Shown: positions 1 to 7,912 of the stretch, one piece after another | Layout: every line of letters starts with the position of its first letter | Position numbering within the stretch: the first letter of the stretch is position 1 | DNA from: an uncultured Collinsella sp. | GTDB taxonomy: Bacteria > Actinomycetota > Coriobacteriia > Coriobacteriales > Coriobacteriaceae | NCBI GenBank assembly: GCA_900548255.1 | Contig: URKH01000015.1 | Span: 1 to 32,066, forward strand | Length of the DNA stretch: 32,066 nucleotides | Direction of reading: 5' to 3' | Program-made: the position numbers and the translations under genes | Notes under the pieces: model-generated | Told to the model about the DNA's origin: nothing | The model's input: the letters and a program-made list of their open reading frames with translations, nothing else | Database searches by the model: none

Positions 1-22
1 GCCGTTTGACGTTTACGCAGAT

Positions 23-59
23 AAAACCTGCCAAAATAAACATCCCTTTTTGGTAGGTT
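23..59 (-). terminator. Hairpin terminator after the Gls24 cluster
   Basis: Read on the minus strand, AACCTACC (59-52) pairs with GGCAGGTT (32-25), with one mismatch, and runs into TTTTAT. The upstream arm overlaps the stop codon of the Asp23/Gls24 gene. The loop is long and A/T-rich (about 19 nt), so strength is uncertain. Confidence 0.5.
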
Positions 60-579
60 ACTCGTGCTGGCTGGTACGGTGCTCGTACTCCTCGGGGGTG
101 ATGACATCCTCGATGCGCAGGTTGACGCCTGCCACCTCAAGGCCGGTCATCGCGGCAAGACGCTCGGTGACGCGCGCCTTAACGTCGTCAAAGATCGCAG
201 GCGCATAGGCGCCGTACTCGATGATGACCGAGATGTTGACGACCACGCGGTTGTCGTCGGTGACCTCGACCGTCACGCCCTTGGTCAGGTTCTCGGCACC
301 AAACTGCTCCTGCACAAAGTGCATGAGGTTGCCCTTCATGCCCAGAACGTGCGGCACCTCGCGGGTGGCCATGGCGACGATCTTCTCAATCACGCCGTTG
401 GAATAGGTCAGCGAGTCCTCGGACTCGTCCGCCTCCTCGTCATCCTCGTCCGCCTCATCTTCGGACTCTGCCTCGACGAGCGCCTCGTCCTCGAGCGTTA
501 CGTCCTCCGCCTCGGCGGCGATGGCCTCATTCGCCTCGAGCTCGGTATCGGCCACATCGACCTTCGTGTTAAAAGCCAT
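58..579 (-). CDS. Asp23/Gls24 family envelope stress response protein
   Basis: This 173-residue protein has an Asp23/Gls24 domain in its C-terminal two thirds, from about residue 58: a YSNGVIEKIVAMATREV helix, an alternating strand segment VVVNISVIIEYG, and the closing GVNLRIEDVI. In Firmicutes this family is membrane-tethered through AmaP and linked to cell-envelope/alkaline stress. Residues 12-58 form a very acidic Asp/Glu stretch that is not part of the core fold and may be disordered. The ATG start has a clear AAGGAGG upstream. It is the last gene of a three-gene minus-strand cluster with the AmaP-like and DUF2273 genes, which supports the assignment. Its exact physiological role in Coriobacteria is unknown. 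Confidence 0.9.
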   Translation of the reverse strand: MAFNTKVDVADTELEANEAIAAEAEDVTLEDEALVEAESEDEADEDDEEADESEDSLTYSNGVIEKIVAMATREVPHVLGMKGNLMHFVQEQFGAENLTKGVTVEVTDDNRVVVNISVIIEYGAYAPAIFDDVKARVTERLAAMTGLEVAGVNLRIEDVITPEEYEHRTSQHE

Positions 580-623
580 GGTTCCTCCTTATGCCTGCCG
601 CGGATGCGACAGTCGAATACATA

Positions 624-1001
624 TTAGCGGCCGCTAAACAGACGGCCGAAGAAGTTGACGATACCGTTCTCGCCGTCGCGAATCTGGCCGATCACGGCGC
701 CGATCAGCACAAAGAATGCGATGACGAGCGTGTCCCACAGGCCCAACGTAAGTACCAGCACGGCGAGGATAAAGCCTGCCACGGCGCCGAGCGTAGTGTT
801 GGGGTGGCGCACGGCGTAGCTCCAGATAGCAGCGCCCGTACCTTTGATGAGACCCATGGCCTCGTCAAAGTCGTTGGCGGCGCTGTCGTGCTGCTCGCCG
901 GCCTCGGGCTTGGTGTCGGCGGACTCGCCTGCCGGCATAGCGTTCTGATCGATCGTCAGGCGCGGCGTACGAGCGGTCTTATCTTGATTGGTATCACTCA
1001 C
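624..1001 (-). CDS. DUF2273-like small membrane protein of the Gls24 cluster
   Basis: I choose the GTG at 1001 (protein begins V/M-SDTNQDKT), giving 125 residues, because it overlaps the end of the AmaP-like gene in a translational-coupling arrangement (GTGAGTGA). A longer upstream reading is an out-of-frame shadow of that gene. Residues 1-45 are polar. Residues 55-110 carry two hydrophobic segments around GAVAGFILAVLVLTLGLWDT and VIAFFVLIGAVIGQI, followed by a short amphipathic tail ending LFSGR. This is the pattern of DUF2273 proteins, which occur next to Asp23/Gls24 and AmaP genes. The molecular function of DUF2273 is not established. Confidence 0.82.
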   Translation of the reverse strand: MSDTNQDKTARTPRLTIDQNAMPAGESADTKPEAGEQHDSAANDFDEAMGLIKGTGAAIWSYAVRHPNTTLGAVAGFILAVLVLTLGLWDTLVIAFFVLIGAVIGQIRDGENGIVNFFGRLFSGR

Positions 1002-1539
1002 CGGAAACCTCCACGGTCTGGACGGTAGTCTTGGACGGCAAAAAACGGACGCGCGCGGTCGTACCCGGCGCGCCGAGCATGGTATCGCAGGCTTCTTCGA
1101 TGCGCTGCTGCATCGCGGTAGCCAGAGATGCCACGTCCTTATCGTCAAGCGCGATAGCCTCGACCTTAAAACGGACGTGCGAATCGTCGGGGCCTTGGAC
1201 GCGAGCCTCGACATGCTCGACCATCACGCGGTCGTCGCGCTCGGCAGCAACCCTGGCGCACGAAGAAAGCGCCGCAAGGGTAACCTCGATATTGCGCTCC
1301 CCCGCCGGATGCACGCAGGACGGTTCGCGACGGGCGAACATCAGGCGGAAAAAGCTCAGCAGTACGCCGATCGCCACGACGCCGGCGCACGCCGTCACGA
1401 CGATGCGCGGCATGGGGTCGCGCATCAGCAGCATAAAGCGATACGTATACGGCCCCCAAAACTGGCAGACAAGCGTACCCAGTGCCACGATGGTGGCGGC
1501 AAGATACACGATCGCTAGGGCTCGTTTGAGTACGCGCAC
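994..1539 (-). CDS. AmaP-like alkaline shock membrane anchor protein
   Basis: The 181-residue protein has two N-terminal transmembrane segments (about residues 8-28 and 44-66), then a soluble domain (70-181) with alternating strands and a helix DVASLATAMQQRIEEACDTM. This matches the layout of AmaP, which anchors Asp23 to the membrane in staphylococci. The start is GTG at 1539 with GGGAG eight bases upstream. The gene leads the cluster AmaP, DUF2273, Asp23/Gls24; its last bases overlap the start of the DUF2273 gene by 8 nt. The soluble domain is divergent, so the AmaP call leans on topology and context. Confidence 0.75.
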   Translation of the reverse strand: MRVLKRALAIVYLAATIVALGTLVCQFWGPYTYRFMLLMRDPMPRIVVTACAGVVAIGVLLSFFRLMFARREPSCVHPAGERNIEVTLAALSSCARVAAERDDRVMVEHVEARVQGPDDSHVRFKVEAIALDDKDVASLATAMQQRIEEACDTMLGAPGTTARVRFLPSKTTVQTVEVSGE

Positions 1540-1589
1540 GCGGCGCTCCCTTCAAATCTCGGCTCTCGAAATGCAGAACGGTTCGCATC

Positions 1590-1595
1590 ATTATA
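1590..1595 (-). promoter_or_regulatory. Candidate -10 box for the AmaP-DUF2273-Gls24 operon
   Basis: The minus strand reads a perfect TATAAT about 50 nt upstream of the AmaP-like GTG. No convincing -35 is visible at 16-18 bp spacing. The sequence stands out in an otherwise GC-rich gap between this operon and the YebC-family gene. Confidence 0.5.
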
Positions 1596-1705
1596 AAAGA
1601 GCCGGGTCCGGTGCTCTACGCACGCGGATCCGACTCATCTATTCCACGAGGCTTGCATGCTCGCTTCATTATGCCCAGATATGCACGGCTCAATCCGTGC
1701 TGGCG

Positions 1706-2512
1706 CTACTCCTCCTCGAGGGCAGCGATGACCTCGTCGGTCATGTCCATGGTGCTGTAGACGTCCTGGACGTCGTCGAGCTCCTCAAGACGGTCGATGA
1801 GGCGCTGGACCTTCTTGGCGTCGGTACCAGAGACCTCGGTCGGGGTGGTCGGGACCATGGTGGTCTCGGAACCCTTGACCTGGACGCCCTGCTCCTCGAG
1901 CGCCTTGGAGACAGCCATGACGTCGTTGGCAGCAGTCCAGACGATCCACTCCTCGCCGGCATCCTCGTAGTCCTCGCCACCGGCCTCGGCGATGGCCATC
2001 ATGAACTCATCCTCGTCACCGGCAGCACCGTTGGCGATCATGGTCTCCTTCTTGGCGTTCTCGTCCAGGATCTCCTTGGCGACGACAATCTGGCCCTTGC
2101 GCTCAAACTGGAAGGCGACGGAGCCGGAGGTGCCCAGGTTGCCACCAGCGTGGGAGAAGGCGGAACGGACATCAGCGGCGGTACGGTTGCGGTTGTCGGT
2201 CAGGCAGTCGACGTAGACGGCGACACCGGCGGGACCGTAGCCCTCGTACACGATGTTCTCGTAGACGGCGGCGTCAGCACCCGAACCAAAAGCCTTGTCG
2301 ATAGCGGACTTGATCTTGTCCTTAGGCATGGACTGAGCCTTGGCCTTGGCAACGGCAGCGGCGAGGCTGGCGTTGTTCTCGGGCAGCGGGTCACCGCCGA
2401 GACGGGCAGCAACGGTGATGTTGCGGCTGAGCTTGGAGAAGAGGGCGGAACGCTTGGCGTCCTGCGCGCCCTTACGATGCTTGGTTGTGGCCCACTTAGA
2501 GTGTCCGGACAT
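1706..2512 (-). CDS. YebC/PmpR family protein (TACO1-like)
   Basis: The N terminus MSGHSKWATTKHRKGAQDAKR is diagnostic of the YebC/PmpR family. Other family landmarks are GGDPLPENNASLAAAVAKAK, MPKDKI, YEGYGPAGVAVYV, LTDNRNRTAADVRSAF and GGNLGTSGSVAFQF. The length of 268 residues exceeds the usual approximately 240-250; the extra length lies in an acidic insertion near residues 150-190 and in the acidic C terminus. Family members have been described as DNA-binding regulators and, more recently, as ribosome-associated factors easing translation of proline stretches, so the role here should be left as family-level. The gene stands alone, with intergenic gaps on both sides. The start has GGAGAC upstream. 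Confidence 0.95.
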   Translation of the reverse strand: MSGHSKWATTKHRKGAQDAKRSALFSKLSRNITVAARLGGDPLPENNASLAAAVAKAKAQSMPKDKIKSAIDKAFGSGADAAVYENIVYEGYGPAGVAVYVDCLTDNRNRTAADVRSAFSHAGGNLGTSGSVAFQFERKGQIVVAKEILDENAKKETMIANGAAGDEDEFMMAIAEAGGEDYEDAGEEWIVWTAANDVMAVSKALEEQGVQVKGSETTMVPTTPTEVSGTDAKKVQRLIDRLEELDDVQDVYSTMDMTDEVIAALEEE

Positions 2513-2643
2513 ACGTGTCTCCTATCGGTTTCGACCTAAAGCCCAGCGCAGATGCTCGGGCAATATAAACAAACGTCGTTATGATATACCTACTGGCCTG
2601 CAAGATAAACCCCAAAATGAAGGCGTCGTGATGATGGCCCCTT

Positions 2644-2677
2644 TGGTGCAGCAAAGAAACCTGACCCCAATGCACCA
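2644..2677. repeat. REP-like hairpin with GGGGTCAGG core
   Basis: TGGTGCA (2644-2650) and TGCACCA (2671-2677) form a 7-bp stem. On the minus strand the loop carries TTGGGGTCAGGTTTC. It sits immediately downstream of the DUF6020-like gene, whose stop is at 2680. The GGGGTCAGG core resembles that of several other hairpins in this window and the cores of REP palindromes associated with IS200-like (RAYT) transposases in other genomes. That relationship is inference. Confidence 0.45.
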
Positions 2678-2679
2678 GG

Positions 2680-4863
2680 TTAGGACCAGAGGAAGTCACT
2701 GCGGGTGACGGTGGCGCCGATGGCGAAGGGCATGCAGGCGATGACCGGATACAGGTAGCGCATGTAGGTCGAGCCGTTGCACGGACCAATCAGGCACACG
2801 GCGAGCACGCCCAACAGCGGCACCCAGATCGCCAGCGCACGCCATGAATGACGACGCAGCAGGTAGACCACCACGGCGATCATAATCCACACATAGGTGG
2901 CCGAGCTCATGGTGAGCGAAATAAACGGGATGCGCTGCACCGCCACACGGTACAGATTGATCAGGTGGTCGCACCAGCGCACCACGTTGCTGTCAACCGG
3001 ATGGAAGTCGAAGTACTTGAGGTTGTCGGGACGCGCCATGATCTCGGCACTACGCGCCGTGCTGTAGACCCAGGCATCGCGGGCACTCGGATAAAAGTAG
3101 CCGTAATAGTTATTGATGAGCGCCGAGATATAGCACTCGGGATCCTTTTTGAACATCTGCGCCCAGACCTCAAAATAGGCCTTGATGTCCTCCTGCGAGG
3201 CGTACTCGTTAAAGCAGTTCTTGACGGCATCGGACTTGTCGGGGTTGTAGCGGCGGCCCAGGTTCTCGTACTTGAGCACGCGATCGATCACGACGCGCTC
3301 CTCGTCGGTCACCAAACCGTCGCAGGGTGCCTCCACGATAGTGCCGTCCTCCTTAACCGTAGGGTTGACGCCCGAGTTGAGGCCGTCGTGCTTTTGGACG
3401 AAACGAGCCGTCTGTTGGAACGGAATCGAGAGGATTTCGCGCTTGGAACCAGGCGTGATATCGTGCTCCGGCATAAAGACCTTGGTGAAGTACATATTAG
3501 AGGCAAGGCAGAGCGCGAGTACCGCGAGGACGCCAACCCAGCGGAAGCGCGGTGTGGCGCATGAGACCGCGGTGCCCGTCTGCTTAGCCGCACGACGAGC
3601 GACATGTACATCCCATGCGCAAAACGCCGCCGCGATTACGCATGCCGCCAGGGGAAACACCAGGCCTCCATTGCGCAAAAACGTGGAACCCATGGCAGCC
3701 AGCGCAAGCAACAGCCAGTCGTGGCGCGCAAAGAGCACGGGGGCTTTCTCGCCCGCTCGCTCGACATTGGCATCACGACGGGGCAAGCCGCAGGCCACGA
3801 GCTTGACGGTCTGTACCAGCAGCACCAAAAATGCGTCGGCAAACAGCACGTCTTTGGTAAGCAGGGCCGCGTAGTTGGAGAACATGGGCATAAACACAAA
3901 GAACAGCAAGATCACGCCGCGGACCGGCAGACTCACGCCCAGTTTGCGCAGCGACGAGATGGAATAGGCCATGCAGGCAGCCGTGATGACAAACTGAGCG
4001 CAGGTATAGATGATGAGGCCCGCGTTAGCGCTGTTGAACAGCGAAAGCCCCAGCTGAACGCACGAGCCGATAATGGCCGTGTGCACTACGGGATGATGCC
4101 CGTTGAGCAGCACGTTGGGGTTGAGTAGGCGCAGGTAGTCGCTCGTGCCGTTGGGATAGTTGAACCACTGGCGAATCTGCGCACCCGTATCACCCATAAA
4201 AAGGCCGGGCAGCGAAGCGATGAGCGTGGGCGCCCAGGCGATCATAAGCACCAGGAAGGGCCCGGCAAAGGGATGGACCGAGAGCACGGCGTGAGCCACA
4301 CGCCATATACGGCCAAAGTGCGCCTCGGAAAACGGGATGCGCCGAGAGCTCAGCCAATCTAGACACTCAAAAGCCAGATAGAAGGCCACGATCGCTAGGA
4401 GCATCCAGCCCGCGCCGCCAATCCAGGCGCAGGTGATGCGGGCCTTGTCGCCAAGAACAATCTCGGCCGAGTCGGTGAGGTCGTAGCTGCGGCCGAACAC
4501 CATGCAGATGGCGAAGAACAGCGACGGCAGAATGATCGACGGACGCCAGGTGTCGCCACGGCCAAAGAACACGTAGCGAAACGGCAGCGTGAGCAGGCAG
4601 GCAAGCGCAAGCAGCATGACCGCGTCGGTATGGCCGGCAAACGAGAGGAGCACCTCGTAGCACACGTACAGCATGCCCGAGGCTTTGGGGTCAATCGCCA
4701 AGACTGCGTTGCTCGACACCGGGGCGGGATCGATGGAAAACGCCGTGGTCGCCAACAGCGCGAGCAGAAATGCGATGAGCGTCTGCTTGGCGGGGTAGCG
4801 CTTAAACCAGACGATGCGGGCAGCGTCGCGCGCAGCCGTTGTGGAGAGATCGGAATCCTTCAC
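2680..4863 (-). CDS. Large multi-pass membrane protein, DUF6020-like
   Basis: The protein is 727 residues with roughly 13-15 hydrophobic segments spread over the whole length. A soluble loop at about residues 465-600 lies between them. A segment near residues 205-260 contains PGLFMGDTGAQIRQWF, followed by LNGHHPVVHTAIIG. The acidic first loop plus a HHPVVHT motif are typical of DUF6020 proteins and recall GT-C type glycosyltransferase or polymer-assembly membrane proteins, but no function is proven. It may act in cell-surface polysaccharide work. The start is GTG at 4863 with only a modest AAAGG upstream, so the exact start is less certain. It has no obvious operon partner; lgt lies upstream on the same strand behind a hairpin. 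Confidence 0.7.
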   Translation of the reverse strand: MKDSDLSTTAARDAARIVWFKRYPAKQTLIAFLLALLATTAFSIDPAPVSSNAVLAIDPKASGMLYVCYEVLLSFAGHTDAVMLLALACLLTLPFRYVFFGRGDTWRPSIILPSLFFAICMVFGRSYDLTDSAEIVLGDKARITCAWIGGAGWMLLAIVAFYLAFECLDWLSSRRIPFSEAHFGRIWRVAHAVLSVHPFAGPFLVLMIAWAPTLIASLPGLFMGDTGAQIRQWFNYPNGTSDYLRLLNPNVLLNGHHPVVHTAIIGSCVQLGLSLFNSANAGLIIYTCAQFVITAACMAYSISSLRKLGVSLPVRGVILLFFVFMPMFSNYAALLTKDVLFADAFLVLLVQTVKLVACGLPRRDANVERAGEKAPVLFARHDWLLLALAAMGSTFLRNGGLVFPLAACVIAAAFCAWDVHVARRAAKQTGTAVSCATPRFRWVGVLAVLALCLASNMYFTKVFMPEHDITPGSKREILSIPFQQTARFVQKHDGLNSGVNPTVKEDGTIVEAPCDGLVTDEERVVIDRVLKYENLGRRYNPDKSDAVKNCFNEYASQEDIKAYFEVWAQMFKKDPECYISALINNYYGYFYPSARDAWVYSTARSAEIMARPDNLKYFDFHPVDSNVVRWCDHLINLYRVAVQRIPFISLTMSSATYVWIMIAVVVYLLRRHSWRALAIWVPLLGVLAVCLIGPCNGSTYMRYLYPVIACMPFAIGATVTRSDFLWS

Positions 4864-4902
4864 AGTCCGAAAGCCTTTCTAGAAACCTATCAAACTCAGC
4901 AA

Positions 4903-4941
4903 AACCACCACAAAGGTGCCTGTGTCCCCTTTGTGGTGGTT
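4903..4941 (-). terminator. REP-like hairpin acting as lgt terminator
   Basis: Perfect 14-bp arms AACCACCACAAAGG (4903-4916) and its complement (4928-4941) flank an 11-nt loop. On the minus strand the hairpin is followed by TTTTGC, so it can terminate lgt transcription; its first arm overlaps the lgt stop codon. The same hairpin recurs near the right end of the window (31986-32022) with identical arms and nearly the same loop, which is unusual for a simple terminator. Confidence 0.75.
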
Positions 4942-5761
4942 AGGCGTCGAGGTAGATGCGCTGGGGACGGTTGCGGTGTCGCGCGAAGATGATGAGCGCC
5001 AGGCCGGCGATCACGAGCGGAAGACTCAGCAGCTGCCCCATCGTGATGACGCCGCCCAGCAGATAGCCAAGCTGGGCGTCGGGCACGCGCACGAACTCGA
5101 CGAGGAAGCGGACGATGCCGTATCCCATCACGAACACGCCCATAAACGTACCCTGAGGCAGCAGCGGCTTTTTGCGGCTGAGCACCTGCAGAATGCAAAA
5201 GAGCACGATGCCCTCAAGAAATGCCTCGTAGAGCTGGGAGGGGTGACGCGGCATATCGCCCGCAGTCCCGCCAAAGACCACACCCCAGGGTAGATCGGTC
5301 GGTTTACCCCACAGCTCGCCGTTGACGAAGTTGGCACAGCGCCCCAGGCACAGGGCCAGCGGCGCGCCGATGACGGCAAGGTCTGCCAAAGTCCATGCGT
5401 CGAGCTTATACATGCGGCACACGATGATGCCGCCGATAATGCCGCCCACCAAGCCGCCGTGGAAGCTCATGCCGCCTTCGTTGGTGGCAAAGATCTCGAG
5501 CGGATGTGCCCAGTAGTAGCCGTCGCCGTAAAAGATGACGTAGAACAGGCGCGCACCGATAATGAGGCCAAAGACCACGCCGACCACGACACTCGTCAGG
5601 TCATCAATCGTGATGTTAAAGCCCCAGCGACGCTGCGTGCGGTACATGACGACCGCCGTGAGCAGGGCGCCGACCACATAGGCCAGACCATACCAGTAAA
5701 TCGTGATGGGCCCCGCCGAAATCGCGACGGGATCAAGCATATGGTAGAAGTCGTTGAGCAT
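4940..5761 (-). CDS. lgt: Prolipoprotein diacylglyceryl transferase
   Basis: Lgt transfers diacylglycerol from phosphatidylglycerol to the lipobox cysteine of prolipoproteins at the cytoplasmic membrane. I use the ATG at 5761 (MLNDFYHMLDPVAI), which has AGGAGG seven bases upstream and gives 273 residues, the usual family length; an upstream in-frame extension has no family support. Signature segments are present: IYWYGLAYVVG with the conserved early YG, GGMSFHGGLVGG, GRCANFVNGELWGKP (Lgt signature) and RHPSQLYEA. Seven or so transmembrane segments are visible. It is monocistronic, with a strong hairpin at its end. Confidence 0.97.
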   Translation of the reverse strand: MLNDFYHMLDPVAISAGPITIYWYGLAYVVGALLTAVVMYRTQRRWGFNITIDDLTSVVVGVVFGLIIGARLFYVIFYGDGYYWAHPLEIFATNEGGMSFHGGLVGGIIGGIIVCRMYKLDAWTLADLAVIGAPLALCLGRCANFVNGELWGKPTDLPWGVVFGGTAGDMPRHPSQLYEAFLEGIVLFCILQVLSRKKPLLPQGTFMGVFVMGYGIVRFLVEFVRVPDAQLGYLLGGVITMGQLLSLPLVIAGLALIIFARHRNRPQRIYLDA

Positions 5762-5870
5762 GTCGACCCTCCTACTCCCTACATACAAATGCGGCCGCGG
5801 GCCTTGCGCTCGCAGCCGCATATTTGGGCGTAACGTCTATGCGGAGTATGCCGTCCGCAGCATTCGCATC

Positions 5871-6149
5871 TTAGAACGGCGCGTACTCGTCGTACAGGTC
5901 GTCGGTCTCGCCGGAGGCATTGACCTGCTCAACACGGGTAACGCCGGGCACATGCTCCTTCAGGATGCGCTCAATACCCATGGACAGGGTCAGCGAGCTC
6001 ATGGGGCAGCCGGCGCAAGCGCCCTGCAGCTCCAGTTTGACGACGCCCTCGTCGTCAACGCCCACATACTCCATATCGCCGCCGTCGGCCTGCAGGTTGG
6101 GGCGAATCTCTTCAAGAACCTTCTTAAGCAGCTCTTCGTTAACAGCCAC
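5871..6149 (-). CDS. NifU C-terminal domain (Nfu-type) Fe-S cluster scaffold
   Basis: At 92 residues this is a stand-alone Nfu domain. It has LEEIRPNLQADGGDMEYVGV at the N terminus and the cluster-binding CxxC at C45 and C48 in GACAGCPMSS, followed by the conserved helix TLSMGIERILKEHVPGV. Nfu proteins carry and deliver 4Fe-4S clusters to apoproteins in the cytosol. An Fe-S carrier fits an organism with several radical SAM and dehydratase-activase enzymes. The start is GTG at 6149, with AAGGAG upstream. A 16-bp GC palindrome lies in its leader. No isc/suf genes are adjacent. Confidence 0.93.
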   Translation of the reverse strand: MAVNEELLKKVLEEIRPNLQADGGDMEYVGVDDEGVVKLELQGACAGCPMSSLTLSMGIERILKEHVPGVTRVEQVNASGETDDLYDEYAPF

Positions 6150-6171
6150 AGGGGCTCCTTTCTCACAATTA

Positions 6172-6187
6172 CGCGGGCGCGCCCGCG
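6172..6187. other. 16-bp perfect GC palindrome upstream of nfu
   Basis: CGCGGGCGCGCCCGCG lies about 23 nt upstream of the Nfu GTG start. It could be an operator or a hairpin near the 5' end of the transcript. No function can be read from the sequence. Confidence 0.3.
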
Positions 6188-6260
6188 GACAGAAGCTATG
6201 TTACTACAGCCGTGTACCCGCTCACGAGCCGTCCATGCGCGCAGACACGACTTTCACGAG

Positions 6261-6291
6261 CAGTCAATTTGGGACGGGGCTCTTTTGGCTG
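6261..6291 (+). repeat. Dispersed GGGAC-type repeat, copy 1
   Basis: This stretch, containing AATTTGGGACGGGGCTCTTT, matches the complement of 7913-7942 at most positions (consensus CAGTyAATTyGGGACkGGGC, then TyTTTTrGCT). It lies in the gap between the dCMP-deaminase-family gene and nfu. Two copies in opposite orientation within 1.7 kb of intergenic DNA indicate a dispersed repeat. Confidence 0.55.
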
Positions 6292-6319
6292 TTTTGCCGC
6301 CAGCTGGCGTTGGCACGCG

Positions 6320-6844
6320 CTACTGCCGAGCCTGTCCCCCGGTACCAATCTGGACATCGACGATGACCTGGCGGTAGCTGATGCCGCAGGAGTCGAGAAT
6401 GCGGCGGCTGATACGGCCGTCATCGGTGTCGGCATACTTATTGTCCAGGTAGACGACCTCGCCCACGCCCACCTGCGCCAGGATCTTGGCGCAGTCATGG
6501 CACGGGAACAGCGTGACGTAAACCGTGGAACCCTCGAGGTCCTTGAGCGAGCCACGGTAGTTGAGCACGGCGTTGGCCTCGGCATGGACCACGTAGTTGT
6601 GCTTGTCCTGCAGCGGGTCATCGCTCGTACCCCACGGGAAAAAGTCGTCGTTGAGCGCCGAGGGCGTGCCGTTGTAACCCACCGAAAGGATGCGGTGGTT
6701 GGTGCTGGCGATGCACGCTCCCACCTGCGTGTTGGGGTCCTTGCTGCGGCGCTGCGCGGCGATGGCCACGCTCATAAAGAACTCGTCCCAGCTAATAACG
6801 TCGCGGCGCTTGCCCGACGCGGTTTGATGAAGATCGTCCGACAT
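6320..6844 (-). CDS. dCMP deaminase family protein (ComEB-like)
   Basis: The zinc-dependent deaminase fold is clear. After ISWDEFFMSVAIAAQRRSKD come CVGACIAS-like strand VGACIAS, GYNGTP, the catalytic HAEANAV (H87, E89) and the PCHDC zinc pair (C115, C118). dCMP deaminases make dUMP for thymidylate synthesis; ComEB-like relatives also exist, so the substrate is a family-level call. I start at the ATG at 6844 (MSDDLHQ, 174 residues), which has GGAGG seven bases upstream, rather than at the in-frame ATG at 6880. The extreme C terminus is encoded by DNA containing a GGGGGACAGGC string resembling the repeat cores in neighbouring gaps. It is flanked by nfu and coaX, with no evident operon. Confidence 0.9.
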   Translation of the reverse strand: MSDDLHQTASGKRRDVISWDEFFMSVAIAAQRRSKDPNTQVGACIASTNHRILSVGYNGTPSALNDDFFPWGTSDDPLQDKHNYVVHAEANAVLNYRGSLKDLEGSTVYVTLFPCHDCAKILAQVGVGEVVYLDNKYADTDDGRISRRILDSCGISYRQVIVDVQIGTGGQARQ

Positions 6845-6926
6845 GGCAGACACCTCCGCAATCGCAATAGTTTGGCCCATTGTAGCAGGTGAAAGGTAGG
6901 GGCGCTTATCCCACCAGCCCCTCGCC

Positions 6927-7778
6927 CTACGCGCGGCGGGGCTTTTGGTTGATGCGGTAGAGCTCGGCGAGACCCCGCAACGTCAGCGCGTCGTCTACCG
7001 TCAGGCTATGGCCGACCAGCGCCGCAAGTGCCTCGGCATCGTCGCCGGTAATGACGATGGGCACATCGCCCTCCCCCGCGGCCTTGGTCGCGCGCATCTC
7101 GGCAAGCACCATGTCGAGCATTCCGTCGATGCGGGCTACCTCGCCCAAAACCACACCCGAGCGCATGGCCTCACGCGTGTTGCGTCCGATGACGTGCGTT
7201 GGCGCCGAGGGCTCAACCTGGGGTAGGCGCGCTGCTGCCGCCGAAAGCGAACGGGCGCCGAGGGCCAGGCCTGGCGCGATAACGCCGCCCACAAAGGTAC
7301 CGTGCGCGTCGATGACCTCGATATTGGTCGTCGTGCCCAGGTCAATCACGATGCACGGCGAGCCGTAGACGGCGCGGGCCGCCACGGCATCGGCGATGCG
7401 GTCGGGACCGATCTCGGCCGGGTCATCGTAGTGCACAGGCATGCCGCTCTTAAGTCCCGGCCCCACGGTGAGCACGCGCCCCGTGCAGGTGCGGGAAAGT
7501 GCCGCCTTCCACGGGCGCTCGAGCGCCGGGACTACACAGCTCAGCACGGCCGCGGCGGGTGCAAGCACCCCGGGCACACCTGCATCGGCGGCGAGCGCGC
7601 CCATGACCTGCACAAGTCGCATGCGCGCTTCGTCGGCCGTAATGCTCGACGGCGTCGTGATCTCGCACGTCGCAAGCGGACATTCCTGCGCCGCGGCCGA
7701 ATCCTCGGCAAACAGGCCAAAGCGAATGAACGTGTTGCCCACGTCGACCGTCAATATATATGCGCACCCATTAAGCAT
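6927..7778 (-). CDS. coaX: Type III pantothenate kinase
   Basis: CoaX phosphorylates pantothenate in the first step of coenzyme A synthesis. The 283-residue ASKHA-fold protein shows the N-terminal phosphate motif VDVGNTFIRFGLF, the central GPDRIADAVAA pantothenate-site segment, the second phosphate motif IDLGTTTNIEVID, and GGVIAPGLALGARSLSAAAARLP. These are the standard CoaX landmarks; the second motif has TTTN where many homologues have TATT. The ATG at 7778 follows AAGGAG. It is a single gene; the 289-bp gap to its right holds a large inverted repeat. Confidence 0.95.
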   Translation of the reverse strand: MLNGCAYILTVDVGNTFIRFGLFAEDSAAAQECPLATCEITTPSSITADEARMRLVQVMGALAADAGVPGVLAPAAAVLSCVVPALERPWKAALSRTCTGRVLTVGPGLKSGMPVHYDDPAEIGPDRIADAVAARAVYGSPCIVIDLGTTTNIEVIDAHGTFVGGVIAPGLALGARSLSAAAARLPQVEPSAPTHVIGRNTREAMRSGVVLGEVARIDGMLDMVLAEMRATKAAGEGDVPIVITGDDAEALAALVGHSLTVDDALTLRGLAELYRINQKPRRA

Positions 7779-7815
7779 CGTCGGCGCTCCTTTCGTCTGC
7801 CCAGCAGTATATCCC

Positions 7816-7893
7816 GATGATTATTCTGGGACGGGGATATAAAAATCATTGCGTACCTGATGATTTTTAAATCCCCGTCCCAGAATAATCATC
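7816..7893. repeat. 34-bp inverted repeat with 10-nt loop
   Basis: Arms 7816-7849 and 7860-7893 are complementary at 33 of 34 positions around the loop TGCGTACCTG. The arms include ATTCTGGGACGGGGAT and TAAAAATCAT. It lies in the gap between the divergent coaX and OPT transporter genes, about 40 nt upstream of coaX. The lack of a one-sided U tract and its promoter-proximal place argue against a simple terminator. Confidence 0.85.
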
Positions 7894-7912
7894 CTTCGGC
7901 TTCGTTTGGGAT

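Noticed and set aside
1560..1705. Possible tRNA or small RNA in the gap between the AmaP-like and YebC-family genes
   Set aside because: No cloverleaf or T-loop motif; only a promoter-like TATAAT and a small GCACGG hairpin without T tract.
1031..2539. 502-codon plus-strand ORF over the AmaP-like and YebC-family genes
   Set aside because: It crosses two well-supported genes and an intergenic gap, is low in complexity and matches no family I know.
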